Shown: one piece after another, positions 61,037 to 64,000 of the stretch
Layout of the letters: the number at the start of each line of letters is the position of its first letter
Numbering within the stretch: position 1 is the stretch's first letter
Assembly: GCA_963813485.1 (NCBI GenBank)
Contig: CAWEZE010000013.1
Coordinates: 186,001-250,000 of the forward strand
DNA length: 64,000 nt
DNA from: DASQUK01 sp963813485
GTDB taxonomy: Bacteria; Actinomycetota; Acidimicrobiia; Acidimicrobiales; VFJN01
Direction: 5' to 3'
Made by a program: the position numbers and the translations under genes
The notes under the pieces: model-generated
Told to the model about the DNA's origin: nothing
The model's input: the letters and a program-made list of their open reading frames with translations, nothing else
The model's database searches: none

Positions 61037-61609
61037 CTGAGAGGGGATGAATATGGTAAAAGTTACTAGTCGACACGTGGGCGATGCGGACGCGGGCAAC
61101 GACGTCTTCCTGGGCGACGCGGAAGACGAGAGGTGGGTGGGCCTCATCCGGTATTCATGCCTTCTTTGTCCGCTGGTTCGGGTGGCAGTCACGGGACGGC
61201 CCGCCAGGGAACCTCTCAGTCCCCACCGTCCCGTGACCACGGCGCCATCCGCCAATGGCGTACACCCCGTGAAAAATGCGTCTATCTGCATTAGCAGCGA
61301 CGTAGCGAGCCGCTCTAGGCGGCGCTGATGGCCGAGCTGCTCGAGCGGTCCCCGTGTCGAGCTCGAGCTGGCGTCGCCGGGCGGCTGGCGGCTGGTCGCG
61401 CACCGCATCTGCCGGGGGAACTCGCCCGGCATCCGGCACGTTGATCAGCACCGAACACACCGACATGACGTCACGACACTTCCTCGCCCGCATCGCGGCT
61501 TTCGTGACGGCGGCCGCGGCCATCGGGATGTTCCTGACGGTTCGAGGGCCAGCCACCAACAGCGAGGACGCGACGCCCCAAGACGGGGGATTCACCTCGC
61601 TGCTATCGA
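61037..61609. other. 573-base region without a firm gene, right of the C-free tract
   Basis: Contains ACTAGTCGACACGTG (61065-61079), an inverted repeat TCACGGGACGG/CCGTCCCGTGA (61189-61199, 61226-61236) that could be a terminator, and one weak plus-strand frame from ATG 61465 with a signal-like start (MTSRHFLARIAAFVTAAAAI) that runs over the opposite gene and is not supported further. It looks like decayed DNA. Confidence 0.5.
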
Positions 61610-61861
61610 TTAGGACGGCTCCGGTTCGTCGAGCGGGCGGGCGTGGGCCCGCAACCGGATCTCGTCCACCATCACCGAACACATGGTGATGGCGTTACGG
61701 CACGACCCGGCCCGCTCCGGTGCCAACAGCTCGCAGGCTTTGGCGACCTGGTCGAGCTCGAGGCCGAGCAGCCGACAGTGTTCGTCGACGCGGGCCAACT
61801 ACAGCTCGCGCACGGTGGGTTCGGTCGGTTCGGGGTCGGGGGGTAGGTTCTGGTCCGTCAT
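61610..61861 (-). pseudogene. small protein gene interrupted by an in-frame TAG
   Basis: From ATG 61861, with GAGGAGATACCCCTC as ribosome site, reads MTDQNLPPDPEPTEPTVREL, then TAG (61799-61801), then continues in the same frame LARVDEHCRLLGLELDQVAK and on to the stop at 61610 (HARPLDEPEPS). The downstream part is helical with Cys pairs. TTG directly after the TAG could restart translation. It lies about 150 bases from the tRNA-Pro 3' end; a remnant of an integrated element is likely. Confidence 0.5.
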
Positions 61862-62015
61862 GAGGGGTATCTCCTCGTGGCCGGCCCCGGGGTGTTCTGG
61901 CACCGCCGGGGCACAGGTTGTGGGCGGGCTACTTGGGTAGCAACCCGGTAGCAACCTCTGGCCCGGAACCAGTAGAGCCGGCCTCGAGAGACCGGCTCTG
62001 ACTTGGTGTCTTGTC

Positions 62016-62092
<77 letters not shown>

Positions 62093-62258
62093 ACGGGAAC
62101 CGTCATCCTACGCCCTCAGCGCCACCGCCCCCAGAGGACGAACGTGGTGCAGGGCACCTGGGGATTCACAAAGAGCGTCCCGCCGTCGGGCGAGAAGGTC
62201 GCCCGGATCGGGCACGAGTGGCCCGTAGCCGGCCGGCGGGCGCCGCACCCGACCCGAG

Positions 62259-62480
62259 TCAGAACCGGCCGACCACCCACTCGATGAGCTGGACCAGGCG
62301 CCAGCCCAGGTAGATCACCGTGGCCAGCAGCAGGAGCTTGAAGTGCCAGGGTGCCTTCTGCCGCGTCGCGGCCTGCCCGGCGGCGGGCTCGGCGACCTGG
62401 CGGCCGCAGGTGGGGCAGGTGCCGTCGGCCTCGAGGGTGTTGGGGTTGAGGAAGCGGCTACAGGTCTCGCACCAGGGCAT
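62259..62480 (-). CDS. small zinc-ribbon membrane protein, 73 residues
   Basis: N-terminal zinc ribbon (MPWCETCSRFLNPNTLEADG, then CPTCG: C4, C7, C22, C25) followed by a basic linker and one transmembrane helix (FKLLLLATVIYLGWRLVQLI). Common in actinobacteria without known function. It directly follows the HMG-CoA lyase-like gene. Confidence 0.82.
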   Translation of the reverse strand: MPWCETCSRFLNPNTLEADGTCPTCGRQVAEPAAGQAATRQKAPWHFKLLLLATVIYLGWRLVQLIEWVVGRF

Positions 62481-63389
62481 CTACGTCTTCCAGCGGGGGC
62501 CGGCGGCGGCGATCCGCGACGGTACGGGGTGGCCGACCGCACCCGCCACCTGGGACGAGATGGCGAGCAGCGCTTCGAGGTCGATCCCGGTCGTCACGCC
62601 GAGGTCGGCGCAGAGGTGGACCAGGTCCTCGGTGGCGAGATTTCCGCCAGCGCCCTCTGCGAACGGGGACCCGCCCAGCCCGCCCACCGCGGTGTCGAAC
62701 CGGGTGACGCCGGCCTGGAGGGCCGCGTACGCGTTGACGAGCGCCGTGCCGCGGGTGTCGTGGAGGTGGAGACCGACGTCGGTGCCGGTCTCGGCCAACA
62801 GCTCGATCACCCGCCTGGGCGTCGCCATGCCCGTGGTGTCGGCGTAGGTGACGCTGGTCGAACCGCTCTCCCGGGCGCGGCGACCCAGCGACGCCACCGA
62901 GCCAGGAGCGATGTCGCCCTCGTACGGCGACCCGAAGGAGCATGAGACGACCGTGTCGACGGGCAGGTCGTCGCCGATGGCGGCTCGGATCGCCCCCACC
63001 TGGGCGAGTGACTGGTCGACCGACATGTGCACGTTGCGCTGGCTGTAGGTCTCGGAGGCGGACACCGTCAACGTGAGCGCGTCGACACCGGCCTCGGCCG
63101 CAAGCTCGGCACCCTTCACGTTGGGAACGAGCGCGACATGGCGAACCGCCGGCGAGCGTGGCAGCGCCGCCATCACCTCGGCTGCTCCTGCCATTGCCGG
63201 CACCGCCTTGGGCGAGACGAACGCCGCCACTTCGATGATCGACACCCCGGCCCCGACCAGCGCCGTTATCAGCTCTACCCGGGTGGCCACCGGCACGGGC
63301 TCCTCCGGCTGCAGGCCGTCGCGGGGACCGACCTCGCGGATGGCGATCGACGACGGCAGCGGCGGCAGTGCCGCGTCGGCGCCGCTCAC
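62481..63389 (-). CDS. HMG-CoA lyase-like protein (DRE-TIM family)
   Basis: 302 residues from GTG 63389, overlapping the end of the carboxylase gene. DRE-TIM barrel: IREVGPRDGLQPEEP (metal and catalytic Arg/Asp), AAFVSPKAVPAMAG, SFGSPYEGDI and GLHLHDTRGTALVNAYAALQAG with metal histidines. In the signature GGLGGSPFAEGAGGNLATED the usual catalytic Cys (GLGGCP) is Ser241. Next to an acyl-CoA carboxylase it suggests leucine or related acyl-CoA breakdown, but the missing Cys makes a different lyase substrate possible. Confidence 0.85.
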   Translation of the reverse strand: MSGADAALPPLPSSIAIREVGPRDGLQPEEPVPVATRVELITALVGAGVSIIEVAAFVSPKAVPAMAGAAEVMAALPRSPAVRHVALVPNVKGAELAAEAGVDALTLTVSASETYSQRNVHMSVDQSLAQVGAIRAAIGDDLPVDTVVSCSFGSPYEGDIAPGSVASLGRRARESGSTSVTYADTTGMATPRRVIELLAETGTDVGLHLHDTRGTALVNAYAALQAGVTRFDTAVGGLGGSPFAEGAGGNLATEDLVHLCADLGVTTGIDLEALLAISSQVAGAVGHPVPSRIAAAGPRWKT

Positions 63390-64000
63390 ACCGGGGGCAC
63401 CCCGTGGCGCCGGGCGCTGAACGCTCGGTCCTTGTCCGCGGCCATCTCCAGGCGGCGGATGCACTCATCCCGCAGGTCGGTGAAGTCGACGACCGCGTCC
63501 ATGACCAGCTCCGACGCCAGGCGGTAGAGGTCGACGTCGGTCTCGTACAACTCCCGCTGCGCCTCCACGAAGGCCTCACGCTCGTCGTCGTCGGCGATGG
63601 CCGCGATCTTGTTGGCGAATACGGCGTTCACGGCGGCCTCCGGCCCCATCACCGCGATCTTGGCCGTCGGCAGCGCCAGCGTGGCCTCGGGCTCGAACGC
63701 CGGTCCCGACATGGCGTACAGGCCGGCGCCGTAGGCCTTGCGCACGATCACCGACAGCTTGGGCACGGTGGCCTCGCTCACCGCGGTGACCATCTTGGCC
63801 CCGTGGCGGATGATCCCCTGCCGCTCGACCTCGGTGCCGATCATGAACCCCGGGACATCGGCCAGGAACACCAGCGGGACGTTGAAAGCGTCGCACAGCC
63901 ACACGAACCGGGCCGCCTTGTCCGCGGAGTCGACGAACAGCACACCGCCCTTCTGCATCGGATTGTTGGCCACGATGCCCACCGGTCGTCCGTCCAGCAG
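63386..64000 (-). CDS. acyl-CoA carboxylase, carboxyltransferase (beta) subunit, partial
   Basis: C-terminal 204 residues; the N-terminus lies beyond 64000. PVGIVANNPMQKGGVLFVDSADKAARFV, DVPGFMIGTEVERQGIIRHGAKM (oxyanion/biotin region), VRKAYGAGLYAMSG and IAVMGPEAAVNAVFANKI are typical of methylcrotonyl- or propionyl-CoA carboxylase beta subunits. Adjacent to an HMG-CoA lyase-like gene with overlapping ends, which favours methylcrotonyl-CoA or a similar branched acyl-CoA. Confidence 0.93.
   Translation of the reverse strand: MLDGRPVGIVANNPMQKGGVLFVDSADKAARFVWLCDAFNVPLVFLADVPGFMIGTEVERQGIIRHGAKMVTAVSEATVPKLSVIVRKAYGAGLYAMSGPAFEPEATLALPTAKIAVMGPEAAVNAVFANKIAAIADDDEREAFVEAQRELYETDVDLYRLASELVMDAVVDFTDLRDECIRRLEMAADKDRAFSARRHGVPPV

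Noticed and set aside
60998..61432. Minus-strand frame reading into the C-free tract
   Set aside because: Its tail (IFIPSQIYLLPFYFYPIY) is just the complement of purine-rich DNA; no start signal.

Overview
High-GC DNA from an actinobacterium, most likely of the class Acidimicrobiia. The pupylation/proteasome cluster, a MarP-type membrane protease, FbiC for coenzyme F420, an actinobacterial SOS mutasome with a TCGAAC-N4-GTTCG LexA box, GTG starts and GTGA/ATGA overlaps all point there. No gene in the window fixes the genus.

Layout. (1) 1-5.0 kb, minus strand: arc - small membrane protein - dop - pup - prcB, the Pup-proteasome system (prcA would lie beyond the left edge). (2) 5.1-10.3 kb: ferredoxin, marP, trmI, a TtuA-like tRNA thiolase with its ubiquitin-like sulfur carrier (tail GGAR), small membrane proteins and a LON-domain protein. 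(3) 10.3-15.2 kb: LexA-controlled imuB - small partner - dnaE2. (4) 15-31 kb: DacB, a split ADP-forming acyl-CoA synthetase, TetR/desaturase, a FIST protein, transketolase-transaldolase-6-phosphogluconolactonase, a CYTH protein, FbiC, a LOG protein and a polysaccharide deacetylase. (5) 31-49.5 kb: a cysteine-rich protein, GH13 glucosidase, two amidohydrolases, RNase D, rhodanese, MobA, a PLP decarboxylase, flavin reductase, patatin, pyruvate kinase, an acyl-CoA dehydrogenase and a MerR/methyltransferase pair. (6) 49.5-62 kb: an accessory stretch of orphan genes, broken genes and palindromes, with an unusual cluster of a small protein, a metzincin-type protease, a 434-residue unknown and a lipoprotein. 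It ends at a tRNA-Pro gene whose 3' end faces it, so it may be a decayed genomic island. (7) 62.2-64 kb: a zinc-ribbon membrane protein, an HMG-CoA lyase-like protein and a partial acyl-CoA carboxylase beta subunit.

Most striking: a 418-base tract (60619-61036) with not a single cytosine, in a C-rich genome, directly after a 26-base perfect palindrome. A nested palindromic intergenic element occurs at 2610-2707 and again at 47998-48102. Five genes are broken by one-base shifts that each fall in a G run. That pattern looks more like homopolymer sequencing error than gene decay, so those genes may be intact in the cell.
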